A model generated the notes under the pieces. It was not told where the DNA came from and ran no database searches. It saw only the letters and a program-made list of their open reading frames with translations. Shown here one piece after another: positions 36,460-50,700 of a DNA stretch of 64,000 nt; the first letter of the stretch is position 1, and every line of letters starts with the position of its first letter. A program made the translations under genes and the position numbers. The DNA is from Antedon mediterranea (Eukaryota; Echinodermata; Crinoidea; Comatulida; Antedonidae), in assembly GCF_964355755.1 (NCBI RefSeq), contig NC_092673.1, positions 4,717,001 to 4,781,000 of the forward strand. Direction: 5' to 3'.

Positions 36460-38335
36460 CAAATATTAAGTAATTTGACCAATCAACAAGCAACTGTAAA
36501 GACAGTACAACATATAACTTATATAGAAGTTACGAAATAAAGTAAAGCGAGGAATTGAAGCTGCCAAAACTAAGTATTTTTCAACTAGAATAAGACACCT
36601 ACGGCACAATGACTCACGAAAATGGCACTCGCAAATTAAAGATTTAACATCATCTAAAATGGGTCGAGATCTAAATATTAATGTTACAGACATATCAGCC
36701 TCTGATCACTTAGGTATTGCTAATGCAATTAATTCCTAGTTTGCTAGCATTAATAATGACATACCCACCACTAGACTATTGTATTTTACCGGCATATTTG
36801 CCATGTAACAGTCCTGTACCGCAAGTTAAAGAATGGGAGGTTTATAATAAGTTAAAAACCAACCCACATAAATCAGTAGGACCTGATAAAATACCACCCT
36901 TAATTCTTAAAGAGTTTGCCCTTGAGTTAAGTGAACCCCTTACTAATATTTTAAATTGCTCATTTAGGGAAGGAAGTCTCCCCTCCCAATGGAAATCCAC
37001 TGTGACTGTTCCTACCCCAAGGTACACCCACTAAAAATTGATAAGTTAAGACCTATCTCGTTAACATCTGCCTTTGCAAAAGTGGCAGAGCAATTTGTTT
37101 GTGAGTGGGTGGTGGTATCTGATATCCAGAATAAATTAGATGTAAGACAGTATGGCAATGTCAAGGGGGCATCAACTAGCCACTACTTAGTACGTCTAGT
37201 TCATGATATGTGTTCTGCAGCCGAGGAAGCTCATAACATCGGGACGGTTGTCCTTATGGACTTCACTAAGGCCTTTGATCGAATTGAACACAACACCTTA
37301 ATCAATAAAATCATCGACATTGGAGTCCGTGGGTCAATCGTCCCTTGGATTTGCAGCTTCCTCAGCTGCAGAGAACAATGTGTAAAATATAACAACTCCC
37401 TATCAAGTGTTATCACGTTAAAAGCTGGTGTCCCCCAGGGGACTAAACTTGGTCCCATTGCATTTAAAATCATGATCAATGATGCTGTTAAGGGTGCTAA
37501 AACGAAAGCTTTAAAATACGTTGATGACCTATCTGTTTATGAAAATCGTAAGATAACACAACCAGGTCACTTGCAGCATGATCTTAATGAGTTTCATGAC
37601 TGGTGCTAAAGGAATGTTATGGACCTGAACCCTGCTAAATGCCAGGCACTACAAATATGTTTTAGTAAAAGGAATATTCCTGAAAATAAAATTTATATTG
37701 GAGGTAACGAACTAGCATTTGTCACCCATGCTAAAATACTTGGAGTCACTTAAAATGGGATAAGCATATTGGGGATATTGTCCTCAAGGCTAATAGGAAG
37801 CTTTTTATTTTAAGGAGTCTAAAAAAATTTGGCTTCAACCCTGATGAACTATGCTCCATCTACTGTGGGTATATTAGACCCCTCCTTGAATATGCCGATG
37901 TCGTATGGCACCCCGGCTTAACCAAATCGCTTAGCAATTCTATTGAATCAGTCCATATTGGGAAGGGATCACTGATAGGAGAATAGCTCACAGTCTCAGA
38001 TTTGCCAAGGGAATATATGAGACTGTTCATTCTGCTGATCTTTTACCGGTGATACGGTTTGAAAGTCATGGGAGGTTGCTCCGTAATAGTAACAAAATTT
38101 CACAATTACCATTACATCCAGAACCGCCCGTTTCAGTAACAGTCCAATCCCTTATTTTATCCGCCTGCTTAACGCCTAATCTACACTCATCCTTGTATTA
38201 TTCATTATATTGTATGTTTCATATTTTGTATATTTTTATTGGTTTAAGGTACATGCATGTAAAAGTTACCCACAATCTGGCCTTTGACCACTAGTGGTAA
38301 CTTGTGGCATGGTGGTTTTTAATGTTTTATATGAA
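36460..38335 (+). pseudogene. 5'-truncated, frameshifted non-LTR retrotransposon reverse transcriptase
   Basis: Conserved reverse-transcriptase blocks are readable in broken frames: SVGPDKIPPLILKE (about 36,873), LRPISLTSAFAKVAEQF (37,045), VLMDFTKAFDRIEHNTL (37,250), AGVPQGTKLGPIAF (37,425) and the catalytic YVDDLS (37,518). There is a frameshift near 37,020 and stops at 37,607 and 37,751. No endonuclease was seen, so the copy is 5'-truncated and dead. It sits within the duplicated 3' flank, which resumes at about 38,340. Confidence 0.85.
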
Positions 38336-38715
38336 ATAAAGAATAATATAACTTAGTGAAAGTACCTGTATGATAAATGATTTATTTTGTATGAAAGAAT
38401 TATGAGATCAATAAAAAAAAAAAGAAAACTGTTAGTTTCTTGATTTTTATTAACATACAAAACAATTATTAACATTATTGCTAGTAAAAGATCAATATAT
38501 AATCAAAAATGAAATTGTTAGTTTGATTTTTATTGAATACAGTACAACTTTTCTTGTTTTGATATTGTAAATGTCCAATCATCAAATACATTAAAGGCAC
38601 ATCATCATAAGGTAACATATTAAATTGTGTTACATTACACCATCTGAGGATTTAATTGGAATTTTGTGATGTGAGTTACTGTACAGTTTGTACAAAACTA
38701 CCAGAAACATTATTT

Positions 38716-39024
38716 TAAAATTCTATTTTGACAAACCAAAATTTGTCACTGACGTGACAGTTTTCAGTGCTCTTTCACAAGCACTTTTTTCAGAGTGATG
38801 ACTACATTGTTAAGCAAAACGCTCACCGTTAGGTGGTGTTCGCCTAACAATAGGGTCATATGCGTGACACAGGAAATGGGCGCCCTCGTCTCGGTTCATG
38901 GTTTTCTCTCCTCTTCGTCTGATCCATATTGCCTCCTTGATGCGTCTGGTGTTTCGTGAAAGGAGCACTGAAACTGTCAGTCAGGTCAGTAACTAATTTT
39001 GGTTTGTCAAAATAGAATTTTGAA
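38716..39024. mobile_element. MITE with AAAATTCTATTTTGACAAAC termini
   Basis: About 310 bp with long terminal inverted repeats: TTCTATTTTGACAAACCAAA on the left and TTTGGTTTGTCAAAATAGAA on the right, extending inward to CAGTGCT.CTTTCAC and its complement. No coding capacity. Confidence 0.8.
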
Positions 39025-39296
39025 ATGTTGTGTCTTCAAACCAGATGAACATTTTCAAGAGGTATCATGTCTAGTAATGTCAAACATCCTGCGGTATCAC
39101 ATCAATCTTAATCCCATTTGGGATACTATAGTATACTGATTATTTAGGTTGTTTTAATATTTAAGAGTTTGGTGCTATGGTATAGGCATGTTGCCCTCAG
39201 CAGGCACGATACTGCACAATGTTTATTGTCGCTAGACATGATACTGTACGAGAATCAATTGGCAAATCAAGAAAAACGCTGTGTAATGGTTATTCT

Positions 39297-39594
39297 GAGT
39301 AATATCGCACAAACACACTATAATGTTTAATTTGTACAAATATCATTTATAATATTTGTACTTTCGGAAAAAATTATGACATGGGTTGTACTGTATTGTG
39401 AAATATAACTATAAACTATTAGTAACAAATAATGGCAAGAAATACACTGTGTAATATAATTAGTTTAAAATGCTGAAAAACTCTGAATAATATCGCACAA
39501 ACAAATTTGTACAAATATCATTTATAATATTTGTACTTTCGGAACAAATTGTGACATGGGTTGTACTGTATTGTGCAATATTAAAGTGGACTTG
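39297..39594. repeat. Tandem duplication of about 188 bp
   Basis: The phrase ATATCGCACAAACA and the following TACAAATATCATTTATAATA-containing segment occur at about 39,302 and 39,489. A further piece of the unit (AACTATAAACTATTAGTAAC at about 39,409) recurs at about 40,975 immediately after the 21-bp minisatellite, so the minisatellite expanded inside this repeat. Confidence 0.75.
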
Positions 39595-40975
39595 CGCTAC
39601 CTAAAAGTGGACTTGCCCTACCTAAAGCCTGTTTTCCTGTCGACGTTATTCGACGCTATCGTTAACAAAAATCGGCGATCTTCTACGTAAACATTAACAT
39701 TTTAACGATTTACAGGAAAAGGTACTTTTTTAACTAACGACGACGATACAAAATGTCGGCGATTTACAGGAAAAGGTGTAATAATCGACGGTAATCGACG
39801 CTACAAGTCGCGATCGTTGACAATCGCAAGAGTTGAATCCAGTTCAACTCTAGCGATATCGCAACGCTAAAACGTAAGAACTGACCAATCATCATGGCGA
39901 TACAGCACATGACGTCACATAATTGATGGCAAATTCTGCTTACTACATTTATTTTTGTTGCATCGCGGCGCGGTCAAAGCTAGGCCTAGCCTTACCAAAG
40001 TTACTATAAAATGATGTTCCGGAAAGTAAGTGCGGGAATATTAGGTAGGTCAAAGTTTTCAGCCTAGTCCAAAATGCTATTTGGACTAGGATAGGCCTAC
40101 TGAAAACGAAGAACCATCTGTATAGAGATATTAGTATGCCTAGGCCCACGTGTCCTACACTGTGAGCCTACTGCTAGAGGCAGGGGAGTCCTCTATTCAT
40201 TTTTGCGCGTTACGACGACGTCGAGAAAGAAGACCGGAGTTTCAACTCTAACGTTCAACGCTAGAAATCAAATGTTCGCGCTATCGTTAACATTTCAACT
40301 TGATCGTTTTCAAACGATCGTCGTTGAACTTTTAACGATTAACGACGATAGCGTCGACTAACGTCGACAGGAAAACAGGCTTAAAAGTGGACGTGCGCTA
40401 CCTTAAAGTGGACGTGCGCTACCTAAAATTGGACTTGCGCTACCTAAAATTGGATTTGCGGTACCTAAAATTGGACTTGCGCTACCTAAAATTGGATTTG
40501 CGCTACCTAAAATTGGATTTGCGCTACCTAAAATTGGACTTGCACTACCTAAAATTGGACTTGCACTACCTAAAATTGGATTTGCGCTACTTAAAAGTGG
40601 ACTTGCGCTACTTAAAAGTGGACGTGCGCTACCTTAAAGTGGACTTGCGCTACCTAAAAGTGGATGTGCGCTACCTAAAAGTGGATGTGCGCTACCTAAA
40701 ATTGGACGTGCGCTACCTAAAATTGGACGTGCGCTACCTAAAATTGGATGTGCGCTACCTAAAATTGGATGTGCGCTACCTAAAAGTGGACGTGCGCTAC
40801 CTAAAAGTGGACGTGCGCTACCTAAAAGTGGACTTGCGCTACCTAAAATTGGACGTGCGCTACCTAAAAGTGGACTTGCGCTACCTAAAAGTGGACGTGT
40901 GCTACCTAAAAGTGGACTTGCGCTACTTAAAATTGGACGTGCGCTACCTAAAAGTGGATGTGCGCTACATTAACT
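39595..40975 (+). repeat. 21-bp minisatellite, split by an inserted element
   Basis: About 28 copies of a 21-bp unit, consensus CTACCTAAAATTGGACTTGCG with variants GTGG/TTGG and GACG/GATG/GACT. Two copies lie at 39,595-39,625 and the rest at 40,382-40,975. The period is a multiple of three, which gives an uninterrupted seven-residue repeat (LDLRYLK type) from 40387 to 41034; this is a by-product of period length and I do not call it a gene. Confidence 0.9.
39626..40381. mobile_element. 756-bp inverted-repeat element inside the minisatellite
   Basis: Ends are AGCCTGTTTTCCTGTCGACG and its complement, continuing inward over CGACGCTATCGTTAA. TAA occurs on both sides (39623-39625 and 40382-40384), and removing the element restores the minisatellite phase. 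The 3-bp TAA duplication and the lack of a transposase suggest a non-autonomous PIF/Harbinger-type element. Confidence 0.85.
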
Positions 40976-41768
40976 ATAAACTATTAGTAACAAATAATGG
41001 CAAGACATACTTGTGTGTAATAGTTTTACATTAGCTTAAATAAAAACCATAGAGATACTAATAAACACCTACGAGACATTGATTTGATGCAAACAGGGCA
41101 GGGACTTTCAAAATGGCCGCTGTGTATTTGTTACGTATAACATTTTTGTTTTTATAAATTAAATCTATTGTTAAGGGAAATAAAAAGGAATGTCTTTGTA
41201 AAAGTATTACATTTTCGCATACAAGATTGTATAAGAATTCTCATGTTAACTGCTCAACATGCAGACATAATGGGGCATGAATAAGTATTGGACGCAGCTT
41301 CAATCTGGCTGATAGTAGACGCAGCCATTTTGTATGGTCTGTTTCCCTGAACACTTTTGAGCTGTTAATGAGTGCAAGTTAACACTATAGTAGTTTAGTA
41401 ATATCTCTATGAAAAATACAGAACGACAGAATTGACGTAATACGAAAAGAACAATTAATTAAATGTATTTTTAAGTCCAAAATATGGGGTGTTTAACTGT
41501 AATAATTCACATTCTCCAATGATGTGACCATAAAGAATGGAATTGGTGTTTTCTATATATCTAGGCTTCAGTCTAGACTTATTCATATGGTATTTTTTTT
41601 TCTAGTCCACACATGTGTATCTGTGCAGAATTGGTTAATTGTCTCGTCTCATATCTATACATGTTTCTGAATAATCCATATCATTAAGACATTTCAAATT
41701 ATATAATAAATAATATAAAACTTTCCTACAATACGTACTACTATGCAGATTCTTGAAGCAGTGTAACT
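40976..41768. other. Non-coding stretch between the two loci
   Basis: AT-rich, no exon seen. It separates the plus-strand Deltex-like locus from the minus-strand Skeletor-like locus and should contain the 3' UTR of the latter; I could not single out a clear polyadenylation signal. Confidence 0.5.
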
Positions 41769-44700
41769 TTAAAACAGGCCAATTATTATGCTAAAACTCA
41801 AGATGTAAAACAACCCAGCTACAGGTGAAAGAGTAGTGGAGGATGATGGTGGAAGTTCATCCACAACGTTAATCTGCCATCCAAGAAAACGATGAGTGTA
41901 ACACTGTAAAATAAAGGTAGATTTTTTCATTTCTTTATTAGCCATAAAAATACAAAAAATACATAGTCCAAGATGGCATGGAATCACCACAGTTTAAAAT
42001 AAAACTTTGACCCTCAGGCCGGTCACTCCGTTTCAGATTGATTGAAAGATGGAAAAATGTAGAACAAAACTAAGAGCATAACACTGTAAAATAAATTTAA
42101 TTGATTGAAAGATGGACAAAAGTAGAATAATTTGAACCAACTTCAAAGATTTTTCTATAGACTCTTGAAGGGAAGCTTAAGAGCCTTCTCGGCTATAGGC
42201 TCTTGGAACTTACAATGGGTAAAGCTCTGTCTACACTATCAAACTTTATGTGACAAAAATATGTGATGTGTATACAGTTTCAGGTGGTCTTCAAGAGCCT
42301 TTGCCAGCTATGATTTAAACTGATGTTTTGAAGCATACAAATATTCATGTATTGAACGCATAGAAATACAGTATATTAAAAACAGCATGGAGGATTCTGA
42401 GGTGGCCCGTGTGTGTAACAGATACGGTAATTCAAGATTCAAGAAATGTCATTGGTCCACTTTGAAATGGAAATTTGTTTTGCTTGGCATAATTAAGACA
42501 ATAAACAACAAAGAAAATACATCAAATTGCAAAAGGCAATGTTAAAATACTATTTATAGGCGGCCCATGTTAAAATACTGTAAAAAACTATTAAAAATGC
42601 AGATGGCTAAACGCCCATAGGCCCTGTAAAATACTGTTAAAACAATTAAAATTCAACAAAAAATTACAGCAAAGAGTTATCGTCGAACGTTAGAATTATT
42701 CACATTGATGCTATTTACAACAAAGGACTTTCTAGTTTTACATAGATTGTTTTTTTTTGTTGGGGGGGGGGGGGGGGTCTGAAGATATGGACGAGGTCAT
42801 CTCTAAGTCAACAACAATAATGATTACCGCATCCCAAACTACTATGCCACCTGAACTTATATTTGCAATAGTGAATTTTTTACCTGGTAGTACACAATAT
42901 CAGGTGTGCTCGCGTCTGGTGTCCAGGTGAGTGTAGCTTCCTCTTTTGGCGATGCACATTGCATTTCTAGAGTCTTTCTATAAGCTTCGGCCGATGTGGA
43001 AGTTGTGCTTTTATCCCCATTCTTGTCGTTCAATTCGCAGAGGGTTCCATCTAGAAAAAAAGTTTTTATTTAGTCTATAATTAAAATGAAAACACACAAA
43101 TGAAATGGTTTTTATCATTTTTGGTAAAAATGAATATTATAACTATGATTTAAATAGAATATTCAACAAAACAATGTTTAAAAATTATTCTTGCAGTAAT
43201 AACATAAATAGGAACGTTAAACTAAAAAGAAAAATTGCTGAACTTTGTGTTAATAATGTACTTAAGCTCTGTCTACACTATCAAATGTTTAACGTTTAAC
43301 ACATCACATTTTTTTGTCACATAACGTTACGTTATGTGACAAAAAAATGTGATGTGTCCATTACTATGGACATGATGATGTCATATCACTACCATATTTG
43401 GGCATATCACAGTTTTTTGTTAAACTAGTTTGATAGTGTAGACAGAATTTTAGAGAAGAAAAGGAAAAAAAACCATGCAATATTAATGTTAACTTTAATA
43501 CTCACTGACTGGTCCAGCATATATAACATGGTTCTACAAACAAAATTATTAAAACAAAAAGCTTTAATGCGATAATTTAAATCACTATTATTAAACTTTT
43601 CATCTTTTTAACTACTTAGTAATAATAAATAGTAGTATTATAGGTTTGTTTGGTGAATAAGATAAGATTTTATTTTATTTTTATTTTATTCAATCGAAAC
43701 CAACAGCGATAATTACCGCCACTAACAAGGTTTGATACAAACAAAGCCAGGACTGTTTAAAGCACCTTGATCGGTCCTAACATTGATCAAGGGCTTCTCT
43801 CGTCCAGTGCCCACCTTCACCAGAGGAAAGATACTAGATGCAGGGGCTGCCATAAGAGTCAGCAATGCTGATTTCAAATGCCTAACAGGACCACCAGCTC
43901 CATATACCAGCACCCGAGTTTTTTAATAATAATAATAGGCTTATTCTAATAGATGAAGGGTTTATGTAATGTCAAAACGTATTTACCACTTTTTCCATGT
44001 CTGTCAGTGATGCATATCCACCGCCTTTGTCGTTCGTAATGTAGAATGGATGATACGAGGCCGATTGGCTGGCATCATTCCCGCCAAGAACTTTAAATGT
44101 GTAGTTTACATTGCGTTTCAAATAAATTCTTGGAATGAGCATGTCATTGATGTACCAAGATATTCCCCAGCCAACATTATCTAGATTACGAAATGCAACA
44201 GAACACAGTATGTATTACATATGCTAGACTAGTAATTTAGTAATCTCAGCAGATTGTCCCAAAGTGCAATGTATAGTTGTTTTAATGAATGTGATTTTTT
44301 GTGATAGTGAGGCTGCTGGTAGGACCATGCACACCTCTGCCACACCATAAATTGATTTAATGGGCATTCACAGGAGGGGGGTTGCCCACAAGTCCAAATT
44401 TAACGACTGAAGGGGATTCACAAAGGTCAAAGCCTACTGTAGTTCACCATGAAACATATTATTTATGACATGAACAAATATATATCATTTTTCTGATCTT
44501 TATTGAGAGAGTAACTCAGTCCCTATTTACCAGTGATACTTGTGTATCCTCTCTCTCCTCCCGACTGACCAATAACAGCCGTCAATTCCATGTTGTCTTC
44601 GTCACCGATTAGTCGCAATTCCTTCCATCCATTCACCTCATCCAAATCACCAAGCGATGAACAAGACTTTGATGGTGATCGTCCAAACGATAACGACATT

Positions 44701-47700
44701 CCACCTAAAAAACAATGAAACGGCAATCAATTTAACATTGCTATCCACTGGCATTATGTAATGGTAAAAAATGTGTTGTATTCTGGTAAATCCTTTATCA
44801 AACATTTCTGGAATTACAGGGTTTTAGTACAAAATGTAAACAATTTTGTTGCATACTATTTCATTTCATTTCATAATAACATTTATTTCCTTCATAATAT
44901 ACAAAATAAATAATATAATACACAAAATTCATGACGAGAAGAAAGATAGTTAAAACAATACAATTTTTTTTTCTCATCTTTAACATGAATAAAACAATAT
45001 TATGAAGGAGGCACAATTTCTAAAAAGCAAAAGCTTGTGTTGAAAGTGCCTGAACAAAACAAAAAGTAACTAAAATCAAATTAGTAAATAATAGTAAATG
45101 GTATATAGGAATAAAGTAATTACCATGACGGAATATGAAAACAATAAAAAACTGATACCTAGAATAATTAATTTACTTTTGTATTAGATATTGTTTAGTG
45201 TTAAAGACGAAGCTATGTTTGTTTGCAGAAGTTGTAATTTTGTTAGGAAGTGAGTTCCATATCTTGGGTCCAGTAAATCTAATATTATGTTGAAAAGAAG
45301 TCTTTTTATGTTTAGGAATATGAAGGTTATTGAGGATTCTTGTGGAATAGCCGTGAAATTCATAATTGGGAGAAAACATATCGCGTAAATGAGATGGAAG
45401 AAGAGCATTTTGGCTTTTGTAAATAAATAAACATTGTTGGAAAATATTAATATCTGTTAATTTTAATAATTTGAGAGAACGAAATAAAGGATCTGTACTA
45501 GTTCTAGGTGAAACATTCGAAATTATTCGAATGATTTTCTTTTGTAGTATTTGAAGTTTATTTAAATTAGATGGGAATGTGTTACACCAAACGATATTGC
45601 AATATAAAAGATATGGCAAAACAAGGGAGCAGTAGAGTGTTCGGAGAATATGATGTGGAAGAAAAGATGCCAGTCTACAAATTATACCAATATTTTTTGA
45701 GATTTTGTTTTCTGTCTCAATAACATGGGGTTTCCATGTCAGACGACTATCAATGGATACACCCAAAAATTTTGCATGATTGACCATGGGGAGAACAGAA
45801 CCATTTAGTTTAATTTGCAATGGACCTAATTTAATCGGCATCGTACTACTTCTAAACAAAACATAGCTGCACTTTTTTAGATTTACAGAAAGGCTGTTTG
45901 CCAGAAACCATTCGGATACATTAATTAAACTTGTATTTACAGTGTTAAATAACGACTCTAAGTGTCGATTTTTACAGATTAGTGTTGTGTCATCTGCATA
46001 TAAAAAGTAAGATAAAGATACTGACGAATTGTAAATATCATTCACATATAAAAGAAACAGAAGAGGACCTAGTATATACACTTCTTGTTAAAGTTTCTTT
46101 GTATTTTTATGAAGACAAATAAAATTGATTAATTTTATATATTTCTAAACATTTTCTCTAGATATTCATAATTGTTGGCCTTACCACGTTCAATATGTCG
46201 AACAGCAAGTCTATCGGCATTAATCTGTCCAATTGACCAGACTATTTGAGTTGACCCGGTCGTTGAAATTACTTTGTCGCCAACACTATCTCCTAAAAAT
46301 GCAATAGATGTAGTAACATTACCTTTTTATAAAACAGTTATATTATGGTTAATACTATTCAGATCTCTCTCACTTCATTAATATTCCTGAGGAGGAAGAA
46401 TATGAATATTCATTAAGTTTCTGCACAGGAACGGCTTTCTAGGTTGGGTCTATCGTCACTCGAAGATAGACGTAGTAGAGGTGACATGATTGAAACTTAT
46501 AAGATTATTCATGGTCTCGAAAATGTTTGTTTTTCTGATTTTTTTTAATTTCAAAAAATTCTGCTGGCCATTTTACACGAGGTCATCCTTTTAAGTTGTG
46601 TAAACCTTGGTTTAATACCTTTAGTAGAGCTTCTTTCTTTGATATACGTATCATAAAGGTAAGGAATTCATTACCTTATCACATTGTTTCACAGCACATA
46701 AACCTATAGGAGTAATTACTCTTTGCCTCCTCATTTCACTAAGAAGCATCACTAAGGTAAGTAATGTATAGTTACAACTAGCATTTTCCCTGTTGACACC
46801 CCTGATTATACCAAACAACATACAGATAGAGGTTTATTGACACCTACCTGTATCTAGCTTTCTACTGAATGCGATTGATGTTACTCCATTTAACAACACT
46901 GCAGAGGCATCGTCAACGTCATTGACAGCTCCAACCTCTGTGTCAGGACAAGCCCCGCTACCACCTGAACACTGAAGATAAATCATATTAATATTGTTTA
47001 TTGTTTTTAATAAATTAAAGATACAGATACAAATCAAAAGAAGTAATTTAAAGTAAAGAAGTTTTTTGTAAAATAGAAAAAAATTAATTTGGATTTTCTT
47101 TTTGAAACACCAATTTTCCACTTATTACGATAACCTACCTGTGCGTATGCAGTTAACTTGTAATCCTGGGCTCTGCCAATATTTCCGTCAAACCATGCCA
47201 CTGTTACATCAGCGCCAAACATCAAAGTACTACTTGTTGATCCACTTAGTCCAAATGCCATGTAATCATTGACGTTGACACGTCCACGAAGTTGTATATC
47301 TATGACATCATCATCTCTAACGGTCCAACTTACTTGAAGGCGCTCATCAAGTTCCTCACAGTTGTCATATTCATTAACAAGCTTTAATCAAAATCAAAAG
47401 AATGTAAAAATATTGTAATAATGTGTGCCTAAATATGGATGGATTTCATAATTTTAAAAAACAAGGTACGACGTCTACATAATTTCCGAAAATTTTAGGA
47501 AAATTATGTTATCCAGTCAAGGTAGAGTTGTGGCGAGTTGCATTGAATTGCGCTGAATTAACAGGAAAAGAGGGTAAAAATAAATTCTAAAAATGGTTAT
47601 AATCTGCCATCTACTTCTACACTCTTCAACTTCAACGATACGAAACTGACCAATCATATGGTTCACAAATTACGTCATATGTGCTGACAATTATTGAATT

Positions 47701-50700
47701 TTTACAACGTGACAATGTTTTTCATTTTTTTGTACACTTTTAAAGTCTGATATTTGAAAAATAACAAGTGTAAGTTAGAAATAAATTACCATATATTTCG
47801 GTGTATAAGTCGCACCTGTGTATAAGACGCACCCCCTAACTGAGAGTAAAATATCGGTATTTTTTATATCGTCAATGTATAAGACGCACCTTTTATTTCA
47901 TCAAAACAATCTACAACGGCGTCCTTCATTTAGGTTTTTTCTTACCTAGGCTCGGCCGCGCCCAGCCTCAACAAGTTCTTTCTAACTTGTTATTCATGAG
48001 TTTCGCCGCAACATCGAGTGCATGACCGTGTGTGTAACACGCACGTGTGTGGGCTAGCCTCGCTCGATCATTTCGAGAGGGCGCACGTTTTCACGGAAAA
48101 TCGTATTCGATTAGTATCTATGTATCTGAGAAGTGTGTACGCTAGGTCCATGCTATAATCACCTGGAGAATATACTAGTCGAATACCGTACACCATGTGG
48201 CCACCACACCAAAAGAAGGGCTTGCGCTTGGGGTACGGCGATCGTGCGTATAACTACTGTATAAATAAATACTATTCCAATTACGTAAACGTTTACAAAT
48301 GAAATTTTATCGAAGCGCCATAATGAACAAATCTTTTCATCATATTTAGTATAACATCATGCTAAAATGACTTGAAACATTAGGCGCAGGAGCCCCGGAT
48401 AGCGTTACGAAGTCGTTAACTCTGTCAGCCCATGGTCAACCCAACTAATGTGTTTTTCCCAAGGACAACTTATCAATAACTAAACTTTGTCACCACCCAT
48501 AAGTGTGCTGTTCATTTCCTATTGACCAATGAACACCAATGTAACTGGACCTGAGTTTCTTGCTATTCGACCTTGGGTGTTAATTATACAATTAATTGAT
48601 GTTAAGGCCACTGACTACTCTTTTCTGTATAGAAACACTGAATTGACTGAATAATAAGAAAACCCTACAATAATTTCTACTACTACTTGATATGGTGATA
48701 TACAAGAACTATATTAAAAGAATTGAATGTATGGAGAATGAAAAGTTAAACGTTATAACTTATGTAAAACATCACTTAGATGATATCTATCAGATATATC
48801 ATTTTCTAAAAATTGTTTCATTAGTTAGAATAGATCACGGAAAACCAATACCAATACTGATCTGGACTCGGAAATTCAAAATGTAGCAGGCAACGTTTCA
48901 CCAATGAAAACTTTCAAGACAAACAAAGTATCATAATTATCATGATATCCATTTTTATTTAATAACGATAAATGGATATAAATATTTCGTCTTTTTTGTT
49001 ATTTTGTGATGGAAAATATATTGAGTGAACATTGGCACTGAGCTTAAATGTTCCCCGTCCCCTTAATGTCCGCTTTATAGGAGTGTCCCCTCAGTAAAGA
49101 TTTGCTATTTTTCCCCTTAATAATAAATTATGATGTCCATCTTATCTCAATTTTAATGTGCTACACCCGATAATAGAATACACATCTAGCTCGTGTGTAC
49201 TTTAAAGAACCTAGTACATCTTTCGAGACGAGTGGAGGGTTACCCCGGGTGTATTAGTACATCACAGCCACTGATCACCAGTCTTTGACTGAAGAGGTTA
49301 CCCAGTATAAATATATATTTCAATTCAATTCAATAGAATAACTGTACAGTAGGCTCCCATTTGATGCAATGTGTTACCCAATGTGCTCAATTTGATTGTG
49401 CTACCCAAATCCATGCTATCTATTTGAAATAATTTGCTATCCATTTGAAAGAATGTGCTACCCGATAATCCGTATAGAATAATGTACAGTACAATTATAT
49501 CCATTTGATTGTGCTACCTAATGTGCTATCCATTTGAAAGAATGTGCTATCCATTTGAAAGAATGTGCTACCCGATAATCCGTATAAAATAATGTACAGT
49601 ACTATATCCATTTGATTGTGCTACCTAATGTGCTATCCATTTGAAAGAATGTGCTACCCGATAATCCTTATAGAATAATGTACAGTACTATATCCATTTG
49701 GCTGTGCTACCTAATGTGCTATCCATTTGAAAGAATGTGCTACCCGATAATCCGTAGGCTATAGAATAATGTACAGTACAATTATATCCATTTGATTGTG
49801 CCAAATAATGTGCTATCCATTTGAAATAATGTGCTACCCGATAATCCTTATAGAATAATGTACAGTACTATATTCATTTGATTGTGCTACCCAATGTGCT
49901 ATCCATTTGAAATAATGTGCTATCCATTTGAAATAATATGCTATTTGAAAGAATGTGCTACCCGATAATCCGTATAGAATAATGTACAGTACAATTACAT
50001 CCATTTGATTGTGCTACCTAATGTGCTATCCATTTGAAATAATGTGCTATCCATTTGAAAGAATGTGCTATCCATTTGAAAGAATGTGCTACCCGATAAT
50101 CCGTATAGAATAATGTACAGTACAGTACTATATCCATTTGATTGTGCTACCCAATGTGCTATCCATTTGAAAGAATGTGCTATCCATTTGAAAGAATGTG
50201 CTACCCGATAATCCGTATAAAATAATGTACAGTACTATATCCATTTGATTGTGCTACCTAATGTGCTATCCATTTGAAAGAATGTGCTACCCGATAATCC
50301 TTATAGAATAATGTACAGTACTATATCCATTTGGCTGTGCTACCTAATGTGCTATCCATTTGAAAGAATGTGCTACCCGATAATCCGTAGGCTATAGAAT
50401 AATGTACAGTACAATTATATCCATTTGATTGTGCTACCTAATGTGCTATCCATTTGAAGTAATGTGCTACCCGATAATCCTTATAGAATAATGTACAGTA
50501 CTATATCGATTTGATTGTGCTACCCAATGTGCTATCCATTTGAAATAATGTGCTATCCATTTGAAATAATCATGTGCTATTTGAAAGAATGTGCTACCCG
50601 ATAATCCGTATAGAATAATGTACAGTACAATTACATCCATTTGATTGTGCTACCTAATATGCTATCCATTTGAAATAATGTGCTATCCATTTGAAATAAT

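Noticed and set aside
40387-41034. Open frame of 215 codons made of LDLRYLK-type repeats
   Set aside because: It is the translation of a 21-bp minisatellite; the frame stays open only because the period is a multiple of three. No start context, splice sites or homologous domain.
47034-47261. Separate 75-codon minus-strand frame starting MAFGLSG
   Set aside because: It is the second half of the DOMON exon (47381-47139) read on into the intron.
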